Source: Phycisphaerae bacterium (GTDB taxonomy: Bacteria; Planctomycetota; Phycisphaerae; UBA1845; PWPN01). From it: DNA of 38,522 nucleotides. A model generated the notes under the pieces. It was given only the letters and a program-made list of their open reading frames with translations, was not told the origin of the DNA and searched no databases. How positions within the stretch are numbered: the first letter of the stretch is position 1; the number at the start of each line of letters is the position of its first letter. This document shows, one piece after another, positions 8,518 to 16,756 of the stretch. The position numbers and the translations under genes are program-made. The stretch spans positions 1-38,522 of the forward strand of contig JAUCQB010000181.1 in NCBI GenBank assembly GCA_030372985.1, in the 5' to 3' direction.

Positions 8518-9534
8518 GTGACAGAGTTCATGGTCGCAACGCGCTGCAGAACGGCCTTCAACGTCGGTGTTCTCCTCGATTTCTGGGTCAGGCAGAAATG
8601 GGTGACTCCGGCCGTCGGACTGCTGGCGGTGGTCGTCTTCTTTGCCCTCAAGTCTGACCATTTTGCCTTCCTCGGGTCCGACAACATGAGAATCGTTGCA
8701 GCCCAGACGGTCCAGGTGGGGGTCTGTGCGATCGGCATGACCTTCATCATGATCGGCGGCGGCATCGATTTGAGTGTCGGCTCGGTGATGGCACTGGCCG
8801 CAGTGGCCACGGCGCTGACGTTGAAGGCCGGCTACTCGCCCCCGGCGGCCGTGGCCGTGGCGATGATGACCGGTGCCCTGTGCGGTCTGATGAATGCTCT
8901 CCTCGTTACGGGGCTCAGAATCGTCCCGTTCATCGCGACATTGGGTACGTTAAGCGCTATCCGCGGCCTGACACGCAAGCTGGCCGACAACCAGGTCGTT
9001 CGCCCGGTGGAGGAGCCGGAAAGCCTGGTCAGCTTCGTGCAGCCGCTTGGCTCGGCCACGTGGCTGGCCCCCGCAGTGTGGATGACGCTGGCCTTGGGCG
9101 TCGCGGCGGCGGTGATGCTCAACTGGACGGTTTTCGGGCGGCGAACCTTCGCTTTGGGCTCAAATGAGCTGGCCGCCAGGCTGAGCGGCATACGTGTCAA
9201 TCGTCAGAAGATCTATCTGTACACGCTTGGGGGGCTGTTCGCCGGTTTGGCGGGCCTGCTTACCTTTGCGAACATGCGCGAGGGCGATCCGACCGCCTCG
9301 GCCGGCATCGAGCTTCAGGTGATCGCCGCTGTCGTGGTGGGCGGCGGTTCGCTGATGGGCGGCCAGGGGAGCATCCTGGGGACGCTGGTGGGCGCATTCA
9401 TGTTGACCAGCCTGGTCAACGGCTGCACCCTTGCCGGCTGGGAGAACTACGTCCAGGAAATCGCAATCGGGGCGATCATCGTTCTGGCGGTGGCCCTGGA
9501 TTACTTCCGCAGAAAACGGTTGACCGAGAACTGA
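8518..9534 (+). CDS. Sugar ABC transporter permease (RbsC-like)
   Basis: The 338-residue inner-membrane protein starts at GTG 8518, two bases after the stop of the binding-protein gene, with AGGGA eight bases upstream; ATG 8530 is an alternative. The family signature GMTFIMIGGGIDLSVGSVMALAA is present, followed by VPFIATLGTLSAIRGL, ALGSNELAARLSGI and the cytoplasmic-loop and C-terminal AAVVVGGGSLMGGQGSILGTLVGAFMLTSLVNG, all typical of the ribose/xylose permease group. It should form the channel of an importer with the preceding binding protein. No ATP-binding subunit is encoded before or after it in the window. Confidence 0.93.
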   Translation: MTEFMVATRCRTAFNVGVLLDFWVRQKWVTPAVGLLAVVVFFALKSDHFAFLGSDNMRIVAAQTVQVGVCAIGMTFIMIGGGIDLSVGSVMALAAVATALTLKAGYSPPAAVAVAMMTGALCGLMNALLVTGLRIVPFIATLGTLSAIRGLTRKLADNQVVRPVEEPESLVSFVQPLGSATWLAPAVWMTLALGVAAAVMLNWTVFGRRTFALGSNELAARLSGIRVNRQKIYLYTLGGLFAGLAGLLTFANMREGDPTASAGIELQVIAAVVVGGGSLMGGQGSILGTLVGAFMLTSLVNGCTLAGWENYVQEIAIGAIIVLAVALDYFRRKRLTEN

Positions 9535-9538
9535 AGCC

Positions 9539-9561
9539 ATGAGCATCGGTCCAATGCTCAT
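9539..9561. terminator. Hairpin between convergent genes
   Basis: ATGAGCAT at 9539-9546 pairs with ATGCTCAT at 9554-9561 around a 7-base loop. It fills the 23-base space between the stop of the permease gene and the stop of the GH38-like gene and overlaps the latter. It could end transcription from both sides, although no long U-tract is present. Confidence 0.5.
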
Positions 9562-12110
9562 CGTTCCAGTCGGACGGTTACCAGTTTGAACGGTTTCATT
9601 TCGAGTTGCATGGAACGGTCACTGATGGGCAGGGGGGATGGCCTGCGTTCGAGGAGGTTGACGAGCTGGGCTTTGACGAAGCCCTCGCGAATCTGCAACT
9701 CGATCTTCTCGCCGCGCCCGGCATATTCGTAGAGGCGGACGATCAGGGCATCGCCGTCTTCGGCTCGTTTCACCGTGCTGATCATCGTGCCCTTGGCTGA
9801 CACACCTAGTCCCATCGAGGGCACCGCTGGAGTGCAGTCTGCGACGGCCGGGAGCGGGGCGTTGTAGTTCCATGCCTGCTGCGTGACGTCGCTGTCCTGC
9901 CATGGTCCCTTGAAAGGAAACATCGCCAGTCGGAATTCGTGCTTTCCGGCGTCGCGCATGCCATCGAACAGCGGCATGCGGTAAAACTGCGGCTCGTGCA
10001 AACACCAGGGTGATCCCGGGCTGCGCAGCAGCGACACCAGCACTGTGCCGTCTTCGATTTGATAACTGCATTCGCCCCGGTTGATGATGGCTGCACGAGT
10101 GCCTTTGCCGGCCGGGGCGGCCCAGTGAGCGGCGGGCCAGTCGCCGTTGACGCCATTGGTCTCATAGGTCGGCTCGTACCGGCCTCGGCGGATGGTGCCG
10201 TACGGGATCTCGTAGTCACCCTCATCGCCGCGAGCAGTCGTAGGAAAGGCGATGCGGATCCGACGGTTGTAGGTGTCCCAGTCGACTTCAGTGATGAACT
10301 CGACGTAGGGCAAGCCGTCGCGGAGGAGCACGCGTTGCTTCCAGGTCAGCCATACCACCTCGAAGTCATCCGCGTTGTCCAGGGGTTGGCCTTCAAAGAC
10401 GATTTCAGAGCCTCCGGGGATGCGCCGCACCGCAATTCGTTGGGTCAGCGGGCCGAGCCGCCGGCGATGATGATCCGGTCGTCGCGTGGCCCAGGGGTCG
10501 CCATAGTCGTGCTCCAGGATCAGTTCACCGGCATAGAGCGGGTCCGGCCTGATGAGTTCATCGCCGGTTGATTTGTCGACGATTCTGACGATGCCGTGCT
10601 CGTCGGAGGTGATGCGAAAGCGGTCATTTTCGATCGAGTCGCCTTCGAGAGTCTCGACCGCAGCTGCCCGGGTGGCCGGAGAGAGGCGAATGCCGCGAGA
10701 TCCCAGTGCGGGCACATCACGACCGAGGGTGTGGATCACGGCCGTGTCGTCCTGCCGCCGGTCGATGCCATATACCGGCAACGGGCCCTGGTCGTCACAG
10801 GCAGTCGCCCACGCCGTCGGCCAGCCGGCGATTTCGATGCTCACCGGGGCAGTCCGATTCCAACTGAGCGTATTGAAGACAGTTGCCGGTCGGTCATGGC
10901 CGTCGGCGGCCGATCGCCTGGTTATCGCATGAGCGGCACGGACGGTGAACGCCTGGGTGTCGGCATCGAGCCAGTCGTAGAGGTTCATCAGCTCGGCGTA
11001 GGCGGGGTCGATGTGCGTTGCGGTGATGGCGTCGTGGAATTGTGTGAAAACCAGCGAACGCCATGTGTCGGCGAGCAGGTCGGTCGGGTACTGTTCGCCG
11101 CGCAGCCACGCCCAAGCCGCCAGGGTTTCGGCGGCCAGAAGGGTGTGTTCGGCACGGCGGTTTCGCTGCTTGAGCTTGATGCGCGTGACCCAGCAGCCGG
11201 CCGACGACAGGGCGATGTCCGGCTCGGCGGCGACGCGCTCGGGCGGAGGGTTGTCAACGGCCTCCAGCTCGGCCGCGATGTGCGGCAGCAGGTCCTGATA
11301 GATGCCGAAGCGGTACTCGATGGCGTTCGCATTTGCGGTTCGCTCCGCCACCTGCTTTTCGAGGTCCATGCACGGCAGCGTTTCCTCTCCGCCGAGGCTG
11401 ATCAGACCGAAGGGCTCGTTGCCGGTGTCCGCAAGCCAATCGGTCAGCTCGACACGGCCGTTCTGATCGAAGCCGCGATCCTGGCAGGCCTTGCAGCCCT
11501 TGCCCTTGCAGGCGTTGCACGGCGCCAGTTTGACATTTGAGCCGAGCACTAGCCTGGCCTGCGGCGGACGGACATAAAGCGTCGAACCATCCAGGCCTCG
11601 CCAGTAGTCGCCGGCCGGGGCCCTGTAGCTCAAGAAGGGCAGCCAGCGGATCTCGCATTGGCGGAAGATCTGCGGGATCTGGGCCGAAGATCCGAAGCCG
11701 TCGTTCCGGCAGCCAATGTTCACCGGGATGCCCAGCGTCTTTTCGGCCCACAGAATGCCATACAGGAGGTTGCGGACCAGCGACTCGCCCAGGGGCATGT
11801 TCGCATCCGGGATCACCTCGCCGCCGGCCAGGATTTCGATGCGTCGCTCGCGGGCCAGGCGTCTCAGCGTGCCGTAGTGTTCGGGATGACGTTCGATGTA
11901 CTTGCGAAGTGAGACGGTCTGCTCCAGCACGAATGTCGTTTTGCCGCGATCGGCCGTCCTGATCCAATCGCTGATAATGGCCTCTTGCAGATCGGCATAG
12001 CTGGCGAAGGTCCGGCCCTCATACTCGAACCGGCGGTCCCAGCAGCGCCGCCAGATCGGGTCGAAGTGGTTCATCTGGATCAGGTAGACGGGTTTGCGCG
12101 CTCTGCTCAT
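9558..12110 (-). CDS. GH38-type glycoside hydrolase with CxxC...CxxC zinc-knuckle-like insert
   Basis: The 850-residue protein resembles family 38 alpha-mannosidases, retaining glycosidases that use one metal ion. The N-terminal barrel opens with MNHFDPIW (His15 and Asp17 as metal ligands), followed by CRNDGFGSSAQIPQI (Asp137 at the nucleophile position) and FTQFHDAITATHID (His in the second metal motif). The C-terminal half has the beta-sandwich pattern of the family (VVWLTWKQRVLLRDGLPYVEF). At residues 198-209 there is CNACKGKGCKAC, a likely structural zinc site absent from standard family members. No signal peptide, so it is probably cytoplasmic. It starts directly after the stop of the upstream methyltransferase gene. 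Substrate specificity is uncertain. Confidence 0.82.
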   Translation of the reverse strand: MSRARKPVYLIQMNHFDPIWRRCWDRRFEYEGRTFASYADLQEAIISDWIRTADRGKTTFVLEQTVSLRKYIERHPEHYGTLRRLARERRIEILAGGEVIPDANMPLGESLVRNLLYGILWAEKTLGIPVNIGCRNDGFGSSAQIPQIFRQCEIRWLPFLSYRAPAGDYWRGLDGSTLYVRPPQARLVLGSNVKLAPCNACKGKGCKACQDRGFDQNGRVELTDWLADTGNEPFGLISLGGEETLPCMDLEKQVAERTANANAIEYRFGIYQDLLPHIAAELEAVDNPPPERVAAEPDIALSSAGCWVTRIKLKQRNRRAEHTLLAAETLAAWAWLRGEQYPTDLLADTWRSLVFTQFHDAITATHIDPAYAELMNLYDWLDADTQAFTVRAAHAITRRSAADGHDRPATVFNTLSWNRTAPVSIEIAGWPTAWATACDDQGPLPVYGIDRRQDDTAVIHTLGRDVPALGSRGIRLSPATRAAAVETLEGDSIENDRFRITSDEHGIVRIVDKSTGDELIRPDPLYAGELILEHDYGDPWATRRPDHHRRRLGPLTQRIAVRRIPGGSEIVFEGQPLDNADDFEVVWLTWKQRVLLRDGLPYVEFITEVDWDTYNRRIRIAFPTTARGDEGDYEIPYGTIRRGRYEPTYETNGVNGDWPAAHWAAPAGKGTRAAIINRGECSYQIEDGTVLVSLLRSPGSPWCLHEPQFYRMPLFDGMRDAGKHEFRLAMFPFKGPWQDSDVTQQAWNYNAPLPAVADCTPAVPSMGLGVSAKGTMISTVKRAEDGDALIVRLYEYAGRGEKIELQIREGFVKAQLVNLLERRPSPLPISDRSMQLEMKPFKLVTVRLER

Positions 12111-12815
12111 TTATCCATCTCGAGGCGACGTGCGGAAGCATGCGGCCGAGTTGAGGGAGATGAACCGACGATAGTGGTGGATCTCGACCGGGCTGAGGCC
12201 GAGGTCGGAGGTCAGATCCAGCAGATCAGATGTCCGGATGGCGCCGCCCAGTTTCGGGCGGGTGCGGAAGCATTTCTGGGCAATCGTCTGGGTCCACCAG
12301 GTCAGGCAGGCCCGGTCGTAGAAGGACATGATCAGGTACTTGCCGGCCACACGAGCCGCCTGGTGAAGCACCACGCGGCGGTCGTCCCACGAACGCAGGT
12401 GATGGAAGATCCGCCAGAGGATCATGATGTCGACCCCGCCGTCCGGGAAAGGGGGGTGGGCCAGATCGCAGCAGAGATTGCCGAGGACGTGTTCATTGGG
12501 CCCGTGATTACGAGCCTGGACGAGCATGGCGGGCGAGCGGTCCGCCCGGATCAGCCGGTGGCCGCATTGGCGGGTCAGGTCACTGAATCGGCCGGTGCCG
12601 CAGGGGAAGTCCAGAACGGTCGCCCCGGGGGCGCACAGGGTGAGCCACTTTCCGACCAGCTTCTGCTCCATGTCGTAGTGCTTGTAGCGGTCCGGACGGC
12701 GGGAGACGACGTAGCGGGCGGCCTGCTCGTCGGACATCCAGTCTTTGGCGTAACGGCCGAGGCCGGGGCGCTGGTCGGGTCGGGCTTCTGTTGTCTGGTC
12801 GCTGGTCTGGTTCAT
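12111..12815 (-). CDS. Class I SAM-dependent methyltransferase
   Basis: The 234-residue cytoplasmic protein has motif I VLDFPCGTGRFSDL (about residues 68-81), an acidic turn in RADRSPAML, and the motif IV-type stretch MILWRIFHHLRSWDDRRVVL. These show a Rossmann-like methyltransferase that binds S-adenosylmethionine. The acceptor is unknown. Its stop codon TAA (12113-12111) is immediately followed by the ATG of the GH38-like gene, so the two are probably translated together. It is divergent from the E1-like gene; about 100 bases separate the starts and must hold both promoters. Confidence 0.85.
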   Translation of the reverse strand: MNQTSDQTTEARPDQRPGLGRYAKDWMSDEQAARYVVSRRPDRYKHYDMEQKLVGKWLTLCAPGATVLDFPCGTGRFSDLTRQCGHRLIRADRSPAMLVQARNHGPNEHVLGNLCCDLAHPPFPDGGVDIMILWRIFHHLRSWDDRRVVLHQAARVAGKYLIMSFYDRACLTWWTQTIAQKCFRTRPKLGGAIRTSDLLDLTSDLGLSPVEIHHYRRFISLNSAACFRTSPRDG

Positions 12816-12892
12816 TTCTGCATCCGTCTTCTGGCAGCCCGGTCGGGAGGCGGGTATTGTAGCAGGGAACGACGCACTATGCAGTGCTCACG

Positions 12893-12908
12893 GAGCAGTG
12901 GCACACGG
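12893..12908 (+). repeat. 16-base dispersed repeat, copy 1
   Basis: GAGCAGTGGCACACGG lies in the divergent promoter region just upstream of the E1-like gene. An exact inverted copy is at 22618-22633 upstream of typA, where it forms part of a perfect hairpin. Confidence 0.6.
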
Positions 12909-12916
12909 GACGCAGT

Positions 12917-13990
12917 ATGACGCACGGCAACAGTCCGAGTCTGACAGGTGGGCCGGGATCGGGTGACCGGTACTGTCGGCAGGTGCTGTTTGCGCCGCTG
13001 GGGCCGGAGGGGCAGCGGCGTTTGTCGGGTTCGCGGGTACTGCTGGTCGGGTGCGGGGCGCTGGGGAGCACCTTGGCGAATCTGATCGTGCGGGCGGGGG
13101 TCGGGTTTCTGCGAATTGCCGACCGCGACGTGGTCGAACTGGACAACCTGCATCGGCTGGTGCTCTTTGACGAGGATGACGTTCGCGAGGGGCTGCCCAA
13201 GGCCGAGGCCGCGCGGCGCAAGCTGGCGCGGATCAACAGCGAAGTGACCGTCGAGGCGGTGGTGGATGACGTGAACCACCGCAACATCGGTGAGCTGGCC
13301 GAGGGGGCGGACCTGCTGCTGGACGGGACGGACAACTTCGAGACGCGATTCCTGATGAACGATCTGGCGGTCAAGACCGGCCGGCCGTGGGTGTACGGGG
13401 CGTGCGTGGGCTCGACGGGTTTGTCGATGCCCATTCTACCGGGCGAGACGCCGTGTTTGCGGTGCGTGTTCGAGGACCCGCCATCGCTGGAGATGAGCCC
13501 GACGTGCGATACGGTCGGGATCTTGGGGCCGGTGGTCGGGCTTGTGGCCAACCATCAGGCGATGGAGGCGATCAAGATCCTCAGCGGGCACCGGGAGGCG
13601 GTCGACCGGCACCTGTTGAGCTTCGACGCATGGTCGGGCCGGCTGGCACGGCTGGATGTCCGGAAGGCGTATGAGCAGGGTGATTGTCCGTGCTGCAAGG
13701 GCGGGCGGTTCGAGTGGCTCGAGGGCAGGGTGGCGTCGCGCACGGTGACGCTTTGCGGGCGGAACGCGGTGCAGGTCTATCCGAGCCGGGCGGGGGCGAT
13801 CGATCTGCCCGCCCTGGCCGCGAGGCTGCGGCCGGTGGCGCGGAGCGAGCCCAAGTTTAACCCCCTGCTGCTCAAGGCGCTGGTTGATGACTATGAGATC
13901 ACCGTCTTTGCCGACGGGCGGGCGTTGATCAGGGGGACGAGCAAGCCCGAGGAGGCCCGAGCGGTGTATGCGCGGTATGTCGGGGGGTGA
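12917..13990 (+). CDS. E1-like adenylyltransferase (ThiF/MoeB/HesA family) with extra C-terminal domain
   Basis: The 357-residue cytoplasmic protein starts at ATG 12917. ThiF/MoeB enzymes adenylate the C-terminal glycine of ubiquitin-like sulfur carriers. The nucleotide loop VGCGALGS (44-51), DxDxV-type DRDVVELDNLHR, DGTDNF (136-141), two zinc-binding Cys pairs (C180-x2-C183 and C257-x2-C260) and PTCDTVGILGP with Cys197 at the active-site position are all present. After the second Cys pair, about 95 residues form an additional domain (CGRNAVQVYP ... DYEITVFADGRALIRGT) seen in standalone bacterial E1 proteins; MoeB proper is shorter. No ThiS or MoaD gene is adjacent, so the partner is unknown. 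It could serve thiamine, molybdopterin or another sulfur pathway. Confidence 0.88.
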   Translation: MTHGNSPSLTGGPGSGDRYCRQVLFAPLGPEGQRRLSGSRVLLVGCGALGSTLANLIVRAGVGFLRIADRDVVELDNLHRLVLFDEDDVREGLPKAEAARRKLARINSEVTVEAVVDDVNHRNIGELAEGADLLLDGTDNFETRFLMNDLAVKTGRPWVYGACVGSTGLSMPILPGETPCLRCVFEDPPSLEMSPTCDTVGILGPVVGLVANHQAMEAIKILSGHREAVDRHLLSFDAWSGRLARLDVRKAYEQGDCPCCKGGRFEWLEGRVASRTVTLCGRNAVQVYPSRAGAIDLPALAARLRPVARSEPKFNPLLLKALVDDYEITVFADGRALIRGTSKPEEARAVYARYVGG

Positions 13991-14048
13991 GGGGGCGGCG
14001 ACGCTCCTGTCGGTTTGCTGGGTCAGTAGTGAACGTGAGCCGGAAGCA

Positions 14049-14279
14049 GGCCGCTTTAGCGGTCTTTCCCGCAGGGCAGATAGGCCAGTCGTTCCACGAC
14101 TGGTCTGCAGTCGGGCATTCTCTCCTCTTTTCTTTCTCCCAGAGAGAGCCCGTTTCAACGGGCTTCTCTGGATGAGGTAAGCCCGTTGAAACGGGCTGCG
14201 ACCATAGAGAGGAAGAATGGTCATGGACGACCACGAACCGGCCGTACAACGGCCGGCCTATCAGCCCGCCTACAGCGGG
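14049..14279. repeat. Cluster of six short hairpins
   Basis: Within the 487-base gap after the E1-like gene are six tight stem-loops: 14049-14064 (7-bp stem, one G-U), 14085-14103 (8 bp, loop TCC), 14147-14164 (8 bp, loop TC), 14180-14197 (exact inverted copy of the previous), 14238-14256 (8 bp, loop ACA) and 14265-14279 (5 bp, loop CTACA). They look like REP/BIME-type palindromes. No U-tracts follow them. Confidence 0.7.
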
Positions 14280-14396
14280 AAAACCCCCTGAAGGAGGTTG
14301 GCTGCGCCCCCTGGGCGAACGGGCGCACCCCGCTCGTTTCGTCAAGGACCCAGTGCTACCCGACCCGGGGCGGCGCTTCTGGCTTGTTGGCGACTT

Positions 14397-14436
14397 CTCA
14401 GTACATTGAGTAAACTTACTCAGGACGTTGAGTAAA
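14397..14436. promoter_or_regulatory. Palindromic operator of alternating TTGAGTAA half-sites
   Basis: TTGAGTAAA occurs at 14406-14414 and 14428-14436, and the inverted half-site TTACTCAG at 14416-14423, with a partial CTCA at 14397-14400. Half-sites recur about every 10-12 bases, so they lie on one face of the helix. The block ends about 40 bases before the start of the Gfo/Idh gene. It is a likely binding site for a dimeric repressor or activator; the protein is unknown. Confidence 0.55.
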
Positions 14437-14477
14437 TTGTAAACGGCGGTGGGGCCGGAGATGACAAGGAGCAGATG

Positions 14478-15923
14478 ATGAAAGGTATCACTCGCAGGCG
14501 GTTTCTTGAAGATTCGATGTTTGCGGCGGCGGCGGCAGCCGGTGTGGCGGGGGGTCGTGGAGCCTTTGCCGCCGAGCCGAAACGGGTCAGGAAGGCCGGG
14601 CCGAACGATCAGATCCGCATTGCCTGTATCGGCTTTCGCGGCCAGGGGCAGAATCACATCAAGGCTTACCTTGGGATGGCTGACGTGACGGTCGCCACCT
14701 TGTGCGACGTCGACTCCAACCTGTTCGCCAACGGTGTGAAGATGTGCGAGGACAAGGGCAAGAAGGCCCCCAAGTGCGAGCAGAACCTTCGCCGTGTTCT
14801 CGAAGACAAGTCGATCGACGCGGTCTCGATCGCCACGCCCAACCACTGGCACTCGCTGGCCGCGATCTGGGCGATGCAGGCGGGCAAGGATGTGTACGTG
14901 GAGAAGCCGATCAGCCACAACGTCTGGGAGGGGCGGCGGCTGGTCGAGATCGCCCGGCAGCACGATCGCATCTGCCAGGCCGGAACGCAGTGCCGGTCGC
15001 AGAAGGGGATGAGGGATGCGATCCAGTACGTCCAGACGGGCAAGATCGGCAAGGTGAGCCTGGCGCACGGGCTCTGCTACCGCGATCGCGGCAGCATCGG
15101 GATCGCCGGCGGCGAGCAGCCGATCCCGCCCGGGATCGATTACGACCTCTGGCTCGGGCCGGCGCCGAAGGTGCCGCTGACGCGAAAGCAACTGCACTAC
15201 GACTGGCACTGGTTCTGGGCGTACGGCAACGGCGACCTGGGCAACCAGGGGATTCACCAGATGGACATCGCCCGCTGGGGGCTGAAGAAGGACCGGCTGG
15301 CCGACAGCGTGGTGTGCCTGGGCGGGCGATTCGGCTACAAGGACGACGGCGAGACGCCGAACACGCAATTGACGCTGCTGGACTACGGCGACAGCCAGAT
15401 TCTCTTCGAGTGCCGCGGGCTCAAGACGCAGCCCCACAAGGGGGCAAAGGTCGGCGTGGTCTTTTACGGCGAGGAGGGGTATGTGGTGGTGCCCAAGTAC
15501 GAGGGCGGGGCGGCGTTTGACTTGAACGGCAAGGTGGTCAAGGAGTTCGGGGGCGGCGGCGACCATCACCGCAACTTCATCGATGCCGTGCGCAGCCGTA
15601 AGCATACCGATCTCACCGGAGACTGCCTCGAAGGGCACCTGTCGAGTGCGCTGTGCCACCTCGGCAACATCTCCTATCGGCTGGGCACCGACGAGCCGTT
15701 TGACTCGGCAAACAAGGCCTTCGGCGACAACAAAGAGGCCCACGAGACCTTCGCGCGGATCCAGGAGCATCTGAAGGACAACGCTGTGCCGATCGAGGGG
15801 CTGAAGTACCACGTCGGGCCGACACTGGCGTTCGACTCGAAGGCCGAGCGGTTCGTCGGAAACGAGAAGGCCAACGCGATGCTGACCCGCAAGTATCGCG
15901 AGGGGTTTGTGGTGCCGGCGTAG
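14478..15923 (+). CDS. Gfo/Idh/MocA family oxidoreductase, Tat-exported
   Basis: The 481-residue protein begins MKGITRRRFLEDS followed by an alanine-rich hydrophobic stretch, a twin-arginine leader ending near AFAAEP. ATG 14478 is chosen because AAGGAG ends six bases upstream; ATG 14475 is too close. The Rossmann segment IRIACIGFRGQGQNH, ATPNHWHSLAAIWAM, the EKPISHN motif (catalytic-region Lys) and GNQGIHQMDIARW are all present, as expected for this NAD(P)-dependent family. The folded enzyme is probably exported with its cofactor to the periplasm or outside. Its substrate is likely a sugar or cyclitol but is not shown. A palindromic operator precedes it and a heptad repeat follows it. Confidence 0.92.
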   Translation: MKGITRRRFLEDSMFAAAAAAGVAGGRGAFAAEPKRVRKAGPNDQIRIACIGFRGQGQNHIKAYLGMADVTVATLCDVDSNLFANGVKMCEDKGKKAPKCEQNLRRVLEDKSIDAVSIATPNHWHSLAAIWAMQAGKDVYVEKPISHNVWEGRRLVEIARQHDRICQAGTQCRSQKGMRDAIQYVQTGKIGKVSLAHGLCYRDRGSIGIAGGEQPIPPGIDYDLWLGPAPKVPLTRKQLHYDWHWFWAYGNGDLGNQGIHQMDIARWGLKKDRLADSVVCLGGRFGYKDDGETPNTQLTLLDYGDSQILFECRGLKTQPHKGAKVGVVFYGEEGYVVVPKYEGGAAFDLNGKVVKEFGGGGDHHRNFIDAVRSRKHTDLTGDCLEGHLSSALCHLGNISYRLGTDEPFDSANKAFGDNKEAHETFARIQEHLKDNAVPIEGLKYHVGPTLAFDSKAERFVGNEKANAMLTRKYREGFVVPA

Positions 15924-15955
15924 CCTCAACGTTGCTGCTGCGATGTGGGGGTATT

Positions 15956-15990
15956 GCAGATCGCGGATTGCAGATTGCAGATCGGGAATG
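15956..15990 (+). repeat. Heptad repeat array 4 (GCAGATT)
   Basis: Five consecutive 7-base units starting at 15956: GCAGATC, GCGGATT, GCAGATT, GCAGATC, GGGAATG. It begins 32 bases after the stop of the Gfo/Idh gene. Confidence 0.7.
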
Positions 15991-16009
15991 CGGGGGCTGA
16001 GTCGGGCAG

Positions 16010-16026
16010 GTCGGGCTTTGCCCGAC
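16010..16026 (+). terminator. GTCGGGC-TTT-GCCCGAC hairpin
   Basis: A 7-bp perfect stem with a TTT loop, flanked by outer CTGAG/CTCAG that can also pair. It lies 86 bases after the Gfo/Idh stop and just past heptad array 4. No U-tract, so terminator function is only possible. Confidence 0.4.
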
Positions 16027-16184
16027 AGGCTCAGAGCGATACGGTCCGGGACAGAGAGTGTAATGGACGATTGGTCAACCGCGACCGAACAGAGATCAAG
16101 TGCATGTGAACCACTAAGCCACGAATGACGGCAAGATGAGACGGGAAGTGAGGTGCGCGAGGAGGCTCGAAATCAGATGCCCGA

Positions 16185-16418
16185 CTATTTGCGCGACCGG
16201 GCGCGGCCGTTGGTGCGGGGTTTGAGGCTGGTGACAAGGAGCAGATCGACGATCTCGATAGTGCCGTCGTCGAGGCCAACACCGATGGTACGACCTGGCG
16301 GAGTGATGGCCAGACACTCAGGATGACTGACGAGCAGAGAGCGACCGTCTGCCAGATGAATCTCAAACGGATGGAAAGGCCGTGCCTGGTGCATCTTGCG
16401 CAACTGTTCGACGGTCAT
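16185..16418 (-). CDS. Small hypothetical protein (MTVEQLRKMHQARPF family)
   Basis: The 77-residue protein begins MTVEQLRKMHQARPFHPFEIHLADGRSLLV and continues with a short beta-rich part (GRTIGVGLDDGTIEIVDLLLV). I recognise this as a small conserved hypothetical family seen in planctomycetes and some other soil bacteria, from memory and not from a search. The function is unknown. No signal peptide, membrane segment or clear ribosome site is visible. The C-terminus is basic (PRTNGRARSRK). It stands alone on its strand. Confidence 0.7.
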   Translation of the reverse strand: MTVEQLRKMHQARPFHPFEIHLADGRSLLVSHPECLAITPPGRTIGVGLDDGTIEIVDLLLVTSLKPRTNGRARSRK

Positions 16419-16756
16419 GCATGTATTCTATGTCAACGACACAGTCCGGGCAAGTCCGACACTTCAGGCCTTGGTGAGCGAGGTTTTCATGGTCTGGTCT
16501 GACGGGTCGGATTGAGGGCGGGCTGGACCAGGAAGTCCGGGGATCACTGCGGGAAGCGGAAAGAACGGATCGCCGCGAAGAGGCTCAAGAGACGCAAGAC
16601 GGGGATGGCAGCCGTCCTGCAACCTTGAGCTTCTTGTGCTTCTTCGCGGCCTTTTCACCGTCTCTGCTGTGAGCGGAGGAGCTGTAAACCGCGAATGGCT
16701 CGAATGAAGGAGAAGTCGGCAGTTGCCGCCTAATGCCGTCGCGGTAGACTGTCACC
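16419..16756. other. Gene-free stretch with an imperfect long inverted repeat
   Basis: The only structure found is an imperfect inverted repeat: 16573-16590 pairs with the two ends of 16625-16651, with nine unpaired bases in the right arm, followed by CTTTT. It may be a terminator or decayed repeat. No convincing reading frame was found here. Confidence 0.4.

Noticed and set aside
14140..14200. The inverted hairpins as an intrinsic terminator of the E1-like gene
   Set aside because: No U-tract follows any of them and they are more than 150 bases past the stop, so repeat identity is the better description.
13929..15929. A 666-residue minus-strand frame opposite the Gfo/Idh gene
   Set aside because: The plus-strand gene has a good start, a Tat leader and family motifs. 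The antisense frame is a by-product of GC bias at third positions.
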